A DNA stretch of 64,000 nucleotides from JAWKWA01 sp041397765 (GTDB taxonomy: Bacteria; Pseudomonadota; Alphaproteobacteria; Rhizobiales; Hyphomicrobiaceae): positions 248,001 through 312,000 of the forward strand of contig JAWKWA010000001.1 in assembly GCA_041397765.1 (NCBI GenBank), in the 5' to 3' direction. Positions 9,556 through 16,996 of the stretch are shown here, piece by piece. The notes under the pieces were generated by a model. The model saw nothing but the letters and a program-made list of their open reading frames with translations, searched no databases and had not been told where the DNA came from. The translations under genes were made by a program, and so were the position numbers. Every line of letters starts with the position of its first letter. Position 1 is the stretch's first letter.

Positions 9556-9882
9556 ATGATGGTCTGCGAGCATCTGAAAACCCTCGAGGCGGAACTCCTC
9601 GCCTCGGGAGTGAGGGAGGTCCATCGCGGCGCGGTCTGGAGCCGCAACTGCCGGGAATGGGTCTATTTCGATTGCCCGCTCGATCTTCCGGCACTGCGGG
9701 CGAGGCTCGCCTTTGCCCCTTGCGTGATCGACCACGTCCATCGCGGCACGCATGACGGCTCGGAGGCCGGCTTCGTCTGCACTCTCTGCAACGATGCCAT
9801 CATGGGTGTCCATCCCGACCACGCGGCCGGCCGGCGACACTGGAGCGGGTTCCGATCAATCGGGACCAAGAACCCGCTCTAA
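9556..9882 (+). CDS. Small conserved hypothetical protein; C-terminus derived from a repeat
   Basis: A 108-residue protein of unknown function. The body reads like a conserved small Hyphomicrobiales protein: C-E-H-L near the start, then N-C-R-E-W-V-Y-F-D-C, then D-H-V-H-R-G-T-H-D-G and V-C-T-L-C-N-D-A-I. Cysteines and histidines are dense, so metal binding is plausible. The last 13 codons (W-S-G-F-R-S to the stop) lie inside a palindromic intergenic repeat at 9843-9925, so the natural end has probably been replaced. ATG codons at 9556 and 9559 are both possible starts. It follows spoVR by 74 bp and could be co-transcribed. Confidence 0.65.
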   Translation: MMVCEHLKTLEAELLASGVREVHRGAVWSRNCREWVYFDCPLDLPALRARLAFAPCVIDHVHRGTHDGSEAGFVCTLCNDAIMGVHPDHAAGRRHWSGFRSIGTKNPL

Positions 9883-9925
9883 GTCATCGATTTTAAGCAC
9901 GTCCCAACGGCCAACCGGTATCGAC
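9843..9925. repeat. Rhizobiales-type palindromic intergenic repeat
   Basis: An inverted repeat with a perfect 10-bp stem (GAGCGGGTTC at 9843-9852, GAACCCGCTC at 9870-9879) and a second internal pairing (CCGAT/ATCGG). The conserved-looking tail extends to about 9925. From memory, this resembles short palindromic elements scattered between Rhizobiales genes. It supplies the stop codon of the upstream small gene. Confidence 0.6.
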
Positions 9926-9941
9926 GCGGCCTGAGCCTGCC

Positions 9942-10706
9942 CTATCGCCGATAGTCGGGCTCGTCGGTATCGAGCATGGACTTCAGCTCGTTGAAGTGGA
10001 GATTGCCCATGCCCGGATAGTCGATCCATTGCTGGCAGGTCTTCTCGGCCACCTCGTGCGAGGCGATCCGCAAGGGCCGGCCGGTCGAGAGCGCGGTGAT
10101 ATAAGTCTCCGCCGCCTTCTCGAAATAGTAGAGCTCGTCGAACGCCCAGGCGACCGACGGTCCGATGATCATGACGCCGTGATTGCCCATGATCATCACG
10201 GTCTTGCCGGGATTGTCGCGGAAGGCGTGACTGACGCGCTCGGCCTCGTCGCCGAGGCCCATGCCGTCGAAGGCGTCGTCGATGATGATGCGATTGTAGA
10301 ACCGCATGGTGTTCTGGTCGATCGGCGGCAGCGTCGAATCGGCGAGGCAGGCGAGCGCCAGCGAGTATTTGGAGTGGACGTGCAGGATGCAGCGCGCGCC
10401 CGGCACGTTGCGGTGGATGGCGCTGTGCAGGTCCCAGGCCGTGGCGTCTGGCGCACCCGGCTGCTTCATGGTGTCGGCGTCGTCGGCATCGAGCAGCAGC
10501 AGCTCGCTCGCCCGGATGCGCGAGAAATGCCGGCCATTGGGATTGAGCAGGAACTTGCGGCCGTCGTCGGAGACGGCGAGCGAGTGGTGGTTCGCCACCG
10601 CCTCGTGCATGTTGAGCTTGGCGGTCCAGCGGAACGCGCAGGCGAGGTCGACCCGGTCCTCCCAGTGGTCGATATTGGTCTTGAGCTGCGTGACATTGCT
10701 CGCCAT
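9942..10706 (-). CDS. Class II aldolase/adducin family protein
   Basis: A 254-residue cytoplasmic protein of the class II aldolase/adducin fold, which includes metal-dependent sugar-phosphate aldolases, epimerases and decarboxylases. Predicted zinc ligands are H109 and H111 in H-V-H-S-K-Y-S and H176 in G-N-H-G. The substrate cannot be read from the sequence. An upstream start at 10733 is open, but the ATG at 10706 has a GGAG ribosome site six bases before it and I prefer it. The gene is divergent from hsp20; the intervening region contains the heat-shock promoter. Confidence 0.85.
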   Translation of the reverse strand: MASNVTQLKTNIDHWEDRVDLACAFRWTAKLNMHEAVANHHSLAVSDDGRKFLLNPNGRHFSRIRASELLLLDADDADTMKQPGAPDATAWDLHSAIHRNVPGARCILHVHSKYSLALACLADSTLPPIDQNTMRFYNRIIIDDAFDGMGLGDEAERVSHAFRDNPGKTVMIMGNHGVMIIGPSVAWAFDELYYFEKAAETYITALSTGRPLRIASHEVAEKTCQQWIDYPGMGNLHFNELKSMLDTDEPDYRR

Positions 10707-10795
10707 GGAGGTCTCCGCGTTCGCTGCCGGCATCGGGGGCGTTGCCGCCCGCCGGCCCGGCCGAGTTGAGCTGTCGAAATTCCTGGTCCCCGGGG

Positions 10796-10823
10796 CTTGA
10801 AGCCGCCTTGCGCCACCCTACAT
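10796..10823 (+). promoter_or_regulatory. Candidate sigma-32 (RpoH) promoter of hsp20
   Basis: CTTGAA at 10796-10801 and CCCTACAT at 10816-10823, separated by 14 bp, resemble heat-shock promoter elements (CTTGAA and CCCCAT-like). The predicted start gives a leader of about 100 nt before the hsp20 ATG, the size expected for a ROSE-type leader. Confidence 0.55.
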
Positions 10824-10870
10824 CAGGTGGGCAGCGTCCGCCATTCCAAGGGGGCGCGGCACCCATGAAA

Positions 10871-10928
10871 GGGCTCGGCCTGCGGGCGGGCCCGAACGCA
10901 CAAGTCGCTTCTCAACGGAGGACCTGTC
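10871..10928 (+). promoter_or_regulatory. ROSE-like RNA thermometer in the hsp20 leader
   Basis: Two hairpins precede hsp20. The first pairs GGGCTCG (10871-10877) with CGGGCCC (10887-10893). The second pairs TC-G-CTTC (10905-10911) with the ribosome site GGAGGA (10917-10922) over a five-base loop, leaving one bulged G. The T-Y-G-C-T anti-ribosome-site motif and the bulged G are hallmarks of ROSE elements, which block translation of small heat-shock genes until temperature rises. Confidence 0.6.
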
Positions 10929-11390
10929 ATGCGACAGTTCGATCTTTCCCCCCTTTACCGGACGACCGTCGGGTTCGACCGGGTGTTGACGTTGCTCGAC
11001 TCCATGGCCGGCGCCAATGGCGAGCAGTCGACCTTTCCCCCCTACAATATCGAGCGCACCGGCGAGAATGCCTACCGCATCACCATGGCGGTGGCCGGCT
11101 TCTCGGCCGAGGAGATGAAGCTCGAGGTCAAGGAAAGCCTGCTCACGGTCCGTGGCGAGAAGGCCGAGGACGAGAAGGAGCGCCAGTTCCTCCATCGCGG
11201 CATCGCGGCGCGCAATTTCGAGCGGCGTTTCCAGCTCGCCGATTATGTCGAGGTAGTCGGCGCCGACCTGAAGGACGGCATGCTCCATGTCGACCTGAAG
11301 CGCGAACTGCCCGAGCGCATGAAGCCGCGTTCGATCGCCATCGGCTCGAGCGAGGCTCGCCACAAGCTCATCGAGCAGTCCGCGGCCTGA
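10929..11390 (+). CDS. Small heat-shock protein Hsp20 (IbpA-like)
   Basis: A 153-residue chaperone of the alpha-crystallin family that holds unfolded proteins in oligomers. The alpha-crystallin domain covers about residues 37-130 and contains the A-x-x-x-x-G-x-L signature (A-D-L-K-D-G-M-L). The C-terminal I-A-I motif used for oligomer contacts is present. The GGAGGA ribosome site lies six bases before the ATG and is predicted to be masked by a ROSE-like hairpin. A sigma-32-like promoter lies upstream. It stands next to grpE and hrcA, making a stress block. Confidence 0.95.
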   Translation: MRQFDLSPLYRTTVGFDRVLTLLDSMAGANGEQSTFPPYNIERTGENAYRITMAVAGFSAEEMKLEVKESLLTVRGEKAEDEKERQFLHRGIAARNFERRFQLADYVEVVGADLKDGMLHVDLKRELPERMKPRSIAIGSSEARHKLIEQSAA

Positions 11391-11481
11391 CCGGGCCTCT
11401 GGCATTGAGCGAGCATCCGCTGGCGCGATGCGCCCGGTGACACCTCCTGACCGGTCTTCCCCCTCGTCGTGCCAGCAATCG

Positions 11482-11516
11482 GCCCCGCCGCGTCCCAAGG
11501 GAGGCGGCGGGGCTTT
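11482..11516 (+). terminator. Rho-independent terminator downstream of hsp20
   Basis: GCCCCGCCGC (11482-11491) pairs perfectly with GCGGCGGGGC (11503-11512) over an 11-base loop, followed by TTT. It lies about 90 bp after the hsp20 stop. The U tract is short. Confidence 0.65.
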
Positions 11517-11530
11517 GCATTGGCGGTCGG

Positions 11531-11608
11531 TGTCACGGCGACTGGGTCACGGCGACAGCGGGGCACGGCGACAGGGGCACGGCGACAGCGGGGCACGGCG
11601 AAACGGGG
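11531..11608. repeat. Short tandem repeat, about 15-bp unit, five copies
   Basis: Five near-identical units built on GGGGCACGGCGACAG follow one another between the hsp20 terminator and grpE. Units vary in length by one base or so and in the G run. No gene covers the segment. The rest of 11391-11788 contains only the terminator. Confidence 0.7.
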
Positions 11609-11788
11609 CTCGCGCCCCGTGAGTTCCGGGATGCCGGGTGTCGGCGCTCAGGCGAAAACCCATACGGTTTCAGAGGCGAGAGACGCGAGCCGCGAAAGAC
11701 CATGGGCGACGAGGTCCACGAGGGGTGGCGCCGCCATGCTGCTGCGGCTCCCCTCGATCGCCATGCGTCCAACCGGACGGGCAGCCGG

Positions 11789-12658
11789 TCAGCTCTCCCT
11801 CGAGCCCGAATCGCCGTCCGTCTGGCCGGTGCCGCTGCCCTCCGGCCGTGCCGGACCGGAGCTGCCCTCCGCGGCAGTTGGCGCTTCGCCAGCCCCGGTT
11901 GTACTCGGCGCCGCTGCAACCTTGGGGCCGCCCCGCGACACCGCCACGGCTGCCGGCCGCAGCACCCGATCTTCCAGCATATAGCCGCCGAAGAAGACCT
12001 GGGCGACATGGCCCGCCGGCACGTCGGGATCCTCGATCTCCATCATCGCCTGATGGAAGTTCGGATCGAATTTCGCGCCTTCGGCCATGATCGGCTTGAC
12101 GCCGTGCCGGGCGAGGATGGCATGCAGGTCGCGGCCGAGAATCTCGACACCCTCGACGAGGCCCTTCAGCGCCGAATCCTGCGCGACCGCCTCCGGCGGC
12201 ACCGCCGTGATCGCCCGGTCGATGTTGTCGGCGAGGCTCAGCACGTCGCGGGCAAGCGGCACCGCGGCATATTTCATGTAGTCGATCCGCTCGCGCTCGG
12301 CCCGCTTGCGGACATTATCGGCCTCCGCGACGGCGCGGATCATTCTGTCGCGCATGTCGTCGCGCTCGGCGAGCGCCACCTCGAGGGCCTTGCGCGCCTC
12401 CTCGAGCTGTCCGGCGAGCGCGGTCTCGATCGCCTTGCGCCGGACGTCGCCGAAGATGCCGCTGCGCGGTTTCGCTTCGGGCTCTCCCTCCGGGGCGGCG
12501 GCAGGCGTCGGGTCCGATCCCGGGGTCGCGTCCTCCGGCTTGGTGGCGTCGGCCATACGCGGTCCGCTCTCGGGCTCCGCTCCCTTGCCCGTCTCCCCGG
12601 GCGCCGGCTGCTCGCCGGGGCGTGTCTCACCGTCCTTGTTCACCATGACGTCGTCCAT
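11789..12658 (-). CDS. grpE: Nucleotide exchange factor GrpE
   Basis: A 289-residue cochaperone that releases ADP from DnaK. The central GrpE domain is well conserved: a coiled-coil helix with A-E-A-D-N-V-R-K-R-A-E-R-E, then the beta domain with F-D-P-N-F-H-Q-A-M. Long acidic/Ala-Pro extensions flank it, typical of alphaproteobacterial GrpE but longer here. I take the ATG at 12658 (12646 also possible); a further upstream start at 12739 would overlap the predicted promoter. hrcA lies upstream on the same strand, the usual hrcA-grpE order; dnaK is not in the window. Confidence 0.95.
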   Translation of the reverse strand: MDDVMVNKDGETRPGEQPAPGETGKGAEPESGPRMADATKPEDATPGSDPTPAAAPEGEPEAKPRSGIFGDVRRKAIETALAGQLEEARKALEVALAERDDMRDRMIRAVAEADNVRKRAERERIDYMKYAAVPLARDVLSLADNIDRAITAVPPEAVAQDSALKGLVEGVEILGRDLHAILARHGVKPIMAEGAKFDPNFHQAMMEIEDPDVPAGHVAQVFFGGYMLEDRVLRPAAVAVSRGGPKVAAAPSTTGAGEAPTAAEGSSGPARPEGSGTGQTDGDSGSRES

Positions 12659-12732
12659 TCCATCCGATGCGCTATGTCTGGCGTGACCGTCCCGCACGGG
12701 TGCGATCGACGGCCTCTCGCGTTTCGGTATGG

Positions 12733-12761
12733 GTATCATGGCTCGCCCGTCCGGGTGTCAA
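12733..12761 (-). promoter_or_regulatory. Candidate grpE promoter
   Basis: On the minus strand, TTGACA (12761-12756) and TGATAC (12738-12733) are separated by 17 bp, a good housekeeping-type promoter. The same stretch has a CTTGACA and CCATGAT that could serve sigma-32. It implies grpE can be transcribed separately from hrcA. Confidence 0.5.
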
Positions 12762-13035
12762 GAATGGCTTCAGCCCCGACCGCCGGCGCTCTTGCCGGGG
12801 GCCCCGTGGTCTCGACCTTGGCGCGCGGCGGCCGGTGGTCCGAATTCACCAATTGCATCCGATCGGCACCGCAGGCCAGCCCCGCTCAACATCGGGCGCA
12901 TCAATATAATGAACAACATCTCATTCGCAATGCGCCAGATCAATAGATTCCAGTCGGTGAAATACAGCCATCTGAGTGACGGCATACGGCGTTTCGCCGC
13001 CGCGGCTTGGCGCAACAATCAATGGTTGCAGAAAA

Positions 13036-14139
13036 TCAGGAAATCAGTTTGCCGATCAACTTTGCCGTGAAATCGACCATCGGGATGATGCGGGCATAAT
13101 TGACCCGCGTCGGACCGATGACGCCGAGCACTCCGACGATCTTGCTGTCGGTGCCGCGGAACGGCGCGACGATCAGCGAGGAGCCCGATAGCGAGAAAAG
13201 CTGGCTTTCCGAGCCGATGAAGATACGCACCCCCTCGGCCCGCTCGGCGGCGCCGAGAAGCTGGATCATCTCGCGCTTGGCCTCGAGATCCTCGAAGAGC
13301 TTGCGGATGCGCTCCAGGTCGTCGAGTGCCGTGACGTCGGCGAGCAGGTTCGACTGCCCACGGACGATGAGGCTCTTCTCTTCGGTCTCGTCGCCCGACC
13401 AGGTGGCGATGCCGGCCGCGATCAGCTTGCCGGTCAGCTCGTCGAGCTCGGCCTTGGAGCGGGCGAGGTCGCCTTCGATCCGGCTGCGGGCTTCCGCCAG
13501 GCTGAGGCCGCGGATCTGCGCGTTCAGATAATTCGACGCCTCGACGAGGGCCGAGGCCGGCAACCCGCGGGGAATGTCGACGATGCGGTTCTCGACCCGG
13601 TTGCTGTCGCTGACGAGGACGACCAGCGCCTTGGTCGGCTCCAGGCGGACGAACTCGACGTGCTTCAGCCGCGCCGACTGCTTCTCGGCGAGCACCACGC
13701 CGGCGCAATGCGAAAGGCCCGAGATCAACTCGCTCGCCTCGCCGAGCACCTGCTCGATCGAGCCGGCGCTCTTGCTGCCGTCGACCTGGCGTTCGATCTG
13801 CCGGCGCTCGTCCTCGCTGAGGTCGCCGACCTCGAGGAGGCCGTCGACGAAGAAGCGTAGCCCGAGATCGGTCGGCAGCCGGCCCGCCGAGGTGTGGGGG
13901 GCGTAGATGAGGCCGAGCGTCTCCAGATCCGACATCACATTGCGGATCGAGGCGGGCGACAGCGTCATCGGCAGGTTGCGCGACAGATTGCGCGAACCGA
14001 CCGGCTCGCCGGTTGCAAGATAGGTCTCGACGATCTGGCGGAAGATCTCGCGCGAGCGGGCGTTGAGATCCTTCAGCTCCGACGATCCGTCCTTGAGCGT
14101 CGGAGGCGTCACCGAAAACGGTGTCCTGACCTTGACCAC
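13036..14139 (-). CDS. hrcA: Heat-inducible transcriptional repressor HrcA
   Basis: A 367-residue repressor of class I heat-shock operons that binds CIRCE operators and is activated by GroEL. The N-terminal winged-helix region includes the conserved R-S-R-E-I-F-R-Q-I-V-E-T-Y-L-A-T-G-E-P-V-G-S-R. The C-terminal part has the conserved G-P-T-R-V-N-Y-A-R-I-I-P-M-V. The start is a GTG with a GAGGAG ribosome site about eleven bases upstream. It is divergent from rph and upstream of grpE. I find no CIRCE inverted repeat in the window, so its targets (groESL, dnaK) must lie elsewhere. Confidence 0.97.
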   Translation of the reverse strand: MVKVRTPFSVTPPTLKDGSSELKDLNARSREIFRQIVETYLATGEPVGSRNLSRNLPMTLSPASIRNVMSDLETLGLIYAPHTSAGRLPTDLGLRFFVDGLLEVGDLSEDERRQIERQVDGSKSAGSIEQVLGEASELISGLSHCAGVVLAEKQSARLKHVEFVRLEPTKALVVLVSDSNRVENRIVDIPRGLPASALVEASNYLNAQIRGLSLAEARSRIEGDLARSKAELDELTGKLIAAGIATWSGDETEEKSLIVRGQSNLLADVTALDDLERIRKLFEDLEAKREMIQLLGAAERAEGVRIFIGSESQLFSLSGSSLIVAPFRGTDSKIVGVLGVIGPTRVNYARIIPMVDFTAKLIGKLIS

Positions 14140-14442
14140 GGCGGCGCGATGCTCCTCGGTTCCTTGCTCCGTTCATGCCTGAGGCTGCGGTCCTCCGCAA
14201 GGCGGGCGAGGCGGGTCGTGTCCGGTGCGGCCGCCCCGGCCCCTTGCGGAATTCCTGCTTCACACGACCGTGATGGCGAACTAGAGTTCGGCACCTCGCC
14301 GTGCCGCCGGGTCCCGCGCGCCGGCTGGGAACCGCCCTTCCAGCCACCCGTGCCACCGTGCGAAGGCCCGCCTCGGGAGACCTTGCGCGGAAGTCGGGCT
14401 CGGCCGCCGGACTGCAACCGCCAAACGAGCGAGCCCCTCCCC
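14140..14442. other. Divergent hrcA-rph spacer
   Basis: A 303-bp spacer with no gene. On the plus strand TTCACA-N17-TAGAGT near 14261-14289 is a weak promoter candidate for rph. No CIRCE operator is present, so hrcA does not seem to be autoregulated through a standard CIRCE here. Confidence 0.35.
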
Positions 14443-15156
14443 ATGCGTCCATCCAAACGTCAGCCCGACGAGCTGCGTCCCGTCCATATCGAACGCCGCA
14501 TCTCCATGCACGCCGAGGGCTCCTGCCTGATCAAGTTCGGCAATACCCAGGTCCTGTGCATGGCCAGTCTCGAGGAGCGCCTGCCGCCCTGGCTGAAGGG
14601 GCAGGGGCGCGGCTGGGTCACGGCCGAATATGCCATGCTGCCGCGTGCCACCACCGAGCGCACGCGCCGCGAGGTGACGCAGGGCCATCCTTCCGGCCGC
14701 ACCCAGGAGATCCAGCGCCTGATCGGCCGGTCGCTGCGCGCCGTGGTCGATCTCCAGAAGCTCGGCGAGCGGCAGATCACCGTCGACTGCGATGTGCTGC
14801 AGGCCGACGGCGGCACGCGCACCGCCGCCATCACCGGAGCCTGGGTCGCCCTCCACGACTGCATCCAGTGGATGAAGGCACGCAACATGGTCGGCGACGG
14901 CGTCTTGCGGGACCAGGTGGCAGCGGTCTCCTGCGGCATCTATCGCGGCAATTGCGTGGTCGATCTCGACTACCAGGAAGACTCGAACGCGGACGCCGAT
15001 TCCAATTTCGTCATGACCGGCTCGGGCGGCATCGTCGAGGTGCAGGGCACCGCCGAGACCAGCGCCTTCACGCAGGAGAGCTTCGACCAGCTGATGGTGC
15101 TCGCCCGCAAGGGCATCAAGGAACTCGTCGACCTGCAACGGCTGACGGTCGCCTGA
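14443..15156 (+). CDS. rph: Ribonuclease PH
   Basis: A 237-residue phosphorolytic exoribonuclease that trims the 3' ends of tRNA precursors. The sequence is typical along its full length, from R-P-S-x-R-x-x-D-E-L-R at the N-terminus through the phosphate-binding G-G-T-R-T-A-A-I-T-G-A segment to G-T-A-E-T-S-A-F. The start at 14443 gives the standard N-terminus. In many Rhizobiales rph is divergent from hrcA, as here. It is often followed by rdgB and hemW, but here a convergent transporter operon follows. Confidence 0.97.
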   Translation: MRPSKRQPDELRPVHIERRISMHAEGSCLIKFGNTQVLCMASLEERLPPWLKGQGRGWVTAEYAMLPRATTERTRREVTQGHPSGRTQEIQRLIGRSLRAVVDLQKLGERQITVDCDVLQADGGTRTAAITGAWVALHDCIQWMKARNMVGDGVLRDQVAAVSCGIYRGNCVVDLDYQEDSNADADSNFVMTGSGGIVEVQGTAETSAFTQESFDQLMVLARKGIKELVDLQRLTVA

Positions 15157-15251
15157 AGAGGTGTCGCAGCGGCCATCCGTGTCAGCGAAGCGTCGAGCCT
15201 CAGGGTGTCTTTGGCGTTCCGCGCCCCTGATCGGATCGCTCCTGCGTCCGG

Positions 15252-16121
15252 TCAGGCGCCCGCCTGCCGTCGCCTCAGCCATTCCGCCAGCATGACGAGC
15301 AGGATCCCCGGCACGAAGATCACCGTCGCCATCGCCGGATAGAGCGGCGATGAGCCCGTCGCGATGCCTGAGAAGACGAAGGTCGGCAGCGTGCGCGCCG
15401 ATCCGGCGAGGCTGTAGGTCAGATAGAAATTCCCCCACGACAGCAGGAAGGCGAAGATCGCCGCCGAGAAGATGCCCGGCCACAAGAGCGGGATCGTCAC
15501 GTAGCGATAGATCTCCAGGGGGCTCGCGCCGCAGTCGGCGGCGGCATCCTCGAGGGCAGGATCGAAATTGTGGATCTGCACCGCGACCACCACCATCACG
15601 AAGGGCGTGATGTAGACCACATGGCCGATGATCGCCGTCACCATGCCCATATTGAAGCCGAGCTGCCGGCCGAGCACCGAGAACCACAGCAGCAGCACGA
15701 TGCCGAGCAGCATCTGCGGGAAGACCAGCGGCGCGCCCGTCAGGCCGAGGAAGACGGCGCGGCCACGGAACAGGTAGCGCACGGCGACGATGGCGGCGAG
15801 CGTGCCGATCGTCGTTGCGATCACCATGGAGGCGAGCGCGATCAGCGTCGAATTGAGAAGCGCGCCGCGCGCCCCCGCATTGGCGAAAAGCGCCGTATAC
15901 CAGTCGAGCGACACGCCCTCGAACGGCAGCGTCAGATAGCGTCCCTTCTGGAACGAGAAGGCCATCAGCGTGAAGATCGGCACGTAGAAGAAGACCAGCA
16001 CCACCGCCACCGAGCCATAGAGCGCGATGTCGACGAGCCGTGCCTCGATGCGGACGCCGCCGAGACCTCGCTGTCCGGCGCTGCCCGCCGGCCCGACCTG
16101 TCGCTCCGCCTCGATCGTCAT
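15252..16121 (-). CDS. ABC transporter permease, PotC-like (second pair)
   Basis: A 289-residue inner-membrane permease with about six membrane helices, the first near residues 32-54. The cytoplasmic coupling loop A-A-A-D-C-G-A-S-P-L-E-I-Y-R-Y-V-T-I-P is the EAA motif that docks to the ATPase. Similarity is to the PotC type of polyamine/opine/quaternary-amine importers. It is the last gene of the minus-strand transporter operon and starts 3 bp after its partner permease. The substrate is not determined by sequence. Confidence 0.88.
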   Translation of the reverse strand: MTIEAERQVGPAGSAGQRGLGGVRIEARLVDIALYGSVAVVLVFFYVPIFTLMAFSFQKGRYLTLPFEGVSLDWYTALFANAGARGALLNSTLIALASMVIATTIGTLAAIVAVRYLFRGRAVFLGLTGAPLVFPQMLLGIVLLLWFSVLGRQLGFNMGMVTAIIGHVVYITPFVMVVVAVQIHNFDPALEDAAADCGASPLEIYRYVTIPLLWPGIFSAAIFAFLLSWGNFYLTYSLAGSARTLPTFVFSGIATGSSPLYPAMATVIFVPGILLVMLAEWLRRRQAGA

Positions 16122-16124
16122 CGC

Positions 16125-16991
16125 TCAGGCCCCCGCATGCTTCAGCGAATAGACGCGCGTGTAGAGAAGCACGACGAAGCTTGCGACCACCATCAAAACG
16201 AAGGTCAGCGCCGCGCCGAGCGGCCAGTTCACCCGCGTCTCGAAACTCTGGCGGATCAGCTCTGCCATCATCGGCGAGCGCCCGCCGCCGAGCACCTTTG
16301 GCTCCAGGAAGGAGCCGACCGCGAGCAGGAAAACGAGCACCGCGCCCGCCCATATGCCGGGGCGGCTGAGCGGCAATGTCACCTCGTAGAAGGCCCTGAG
16401 CTTCGAGGCGCCGGCATCGTAGGCGGCCAGAACGAGGCTGCGATCGATCGCATCGACCGAGAGATAAATCGTGAAGATCGTGAAAGGCAGCAGATTGTAG
16501 ACCATGCCGAGCATCGCCGCCCAGTCGGAGAACAGGAAGCCGGTGAAGATGTCCGGCAGCCCCAACTGCCCGAGCAGATAGTTGCCCGCTCCCTTCTGAT
16601 CGAGGAACAGCGCCCAGCCGAAGGTCTTCAAGGTGGCGTCGGTCAGGAAGGAGAAGATCAGCAGGATCTGGATCACCGTCTTCCAGCGCTCCAGCCGCGT
16701 CGCCAGGGCGTAGGCGACCGGAAAGCCGATCAAGAGGCAAAGCGCCACGCAGGTCGACGCCATGACCAGCGTGTGGCCGAGGATCGTCCAGTAGTGCGGC
16801 TTGGAGAACACTTCGGCCCAGGTGTCGAGGGTCCAGGTCCATTCGAGGCGGAAATTGCGGGTGCGCTGGAAGGTGAGCGCGAAGGTCATGGCGAGCGGCG
16901 CGGCGAAGAACAGCGTCTGCAGCGCCGCTGCCGGCACGGCCTTCAGGACGAGGGCGGGATCGCTCCAGGTCCGGCTGATCTCGGAAGCCAT
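16125..16991 (-). CDS. ABC transporter permease, PotB-like (second pair)
   Basis: A 288-residue inner-membrane permease of the PotB type with about six membrane helices and the EAA loop A-A-Y-D-A-G-A-S-K-L-R-A-F-Y-E-V-T-L-P. A TTG at 17000 is possible, but the ATG at 16991 has an AGGGG ribosome site nine bases upstream. It starts 6 bp after the ATPase gene stop and pairs with the PotC-like gene that follows. An operon with one ATPase and two permease pairs is unusual. Confidence 0.88.
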   Translation of the reverse strand: MASEISRTWSDPALVLKAVPAAALQTLFFAAPLAMTFALTFQRTRNFRLEWTWTLDTWAEVFSKPHYWTILGHTLVMASTCVALCLLIGFPVAYALATRLERWKTVIQILLIFSFLTDATLKTFGWALFLDQKGAGNYLLGQLGLPDIFTGFLFSDWAAMLGMVYNLLPFTIFTIYLSVDAIDRSLVLAAYDAGASKLRAFYEVTLPLSRPGIWAGAVLVFLLAVGSFLEPKVLGGGRSPMMAELIRQSFETRVNWPLGAALTFVLMVVASFVVLLYTRVYSLKHAGA

Positions 16992-16996
16992 GGTGC

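Noticed and set aside
11531..11608. Tandem repeat considered as a CRISPR array
   Set aside because: Units are contiguous without spacers, too short, and no cas genes are present.
14140..14442. CIRCE operator for HrcA
   Set aside because: No TTAGCACTC-N9-GAGTGCTAA-like inverted repeat is present here or elsewhere in the window.
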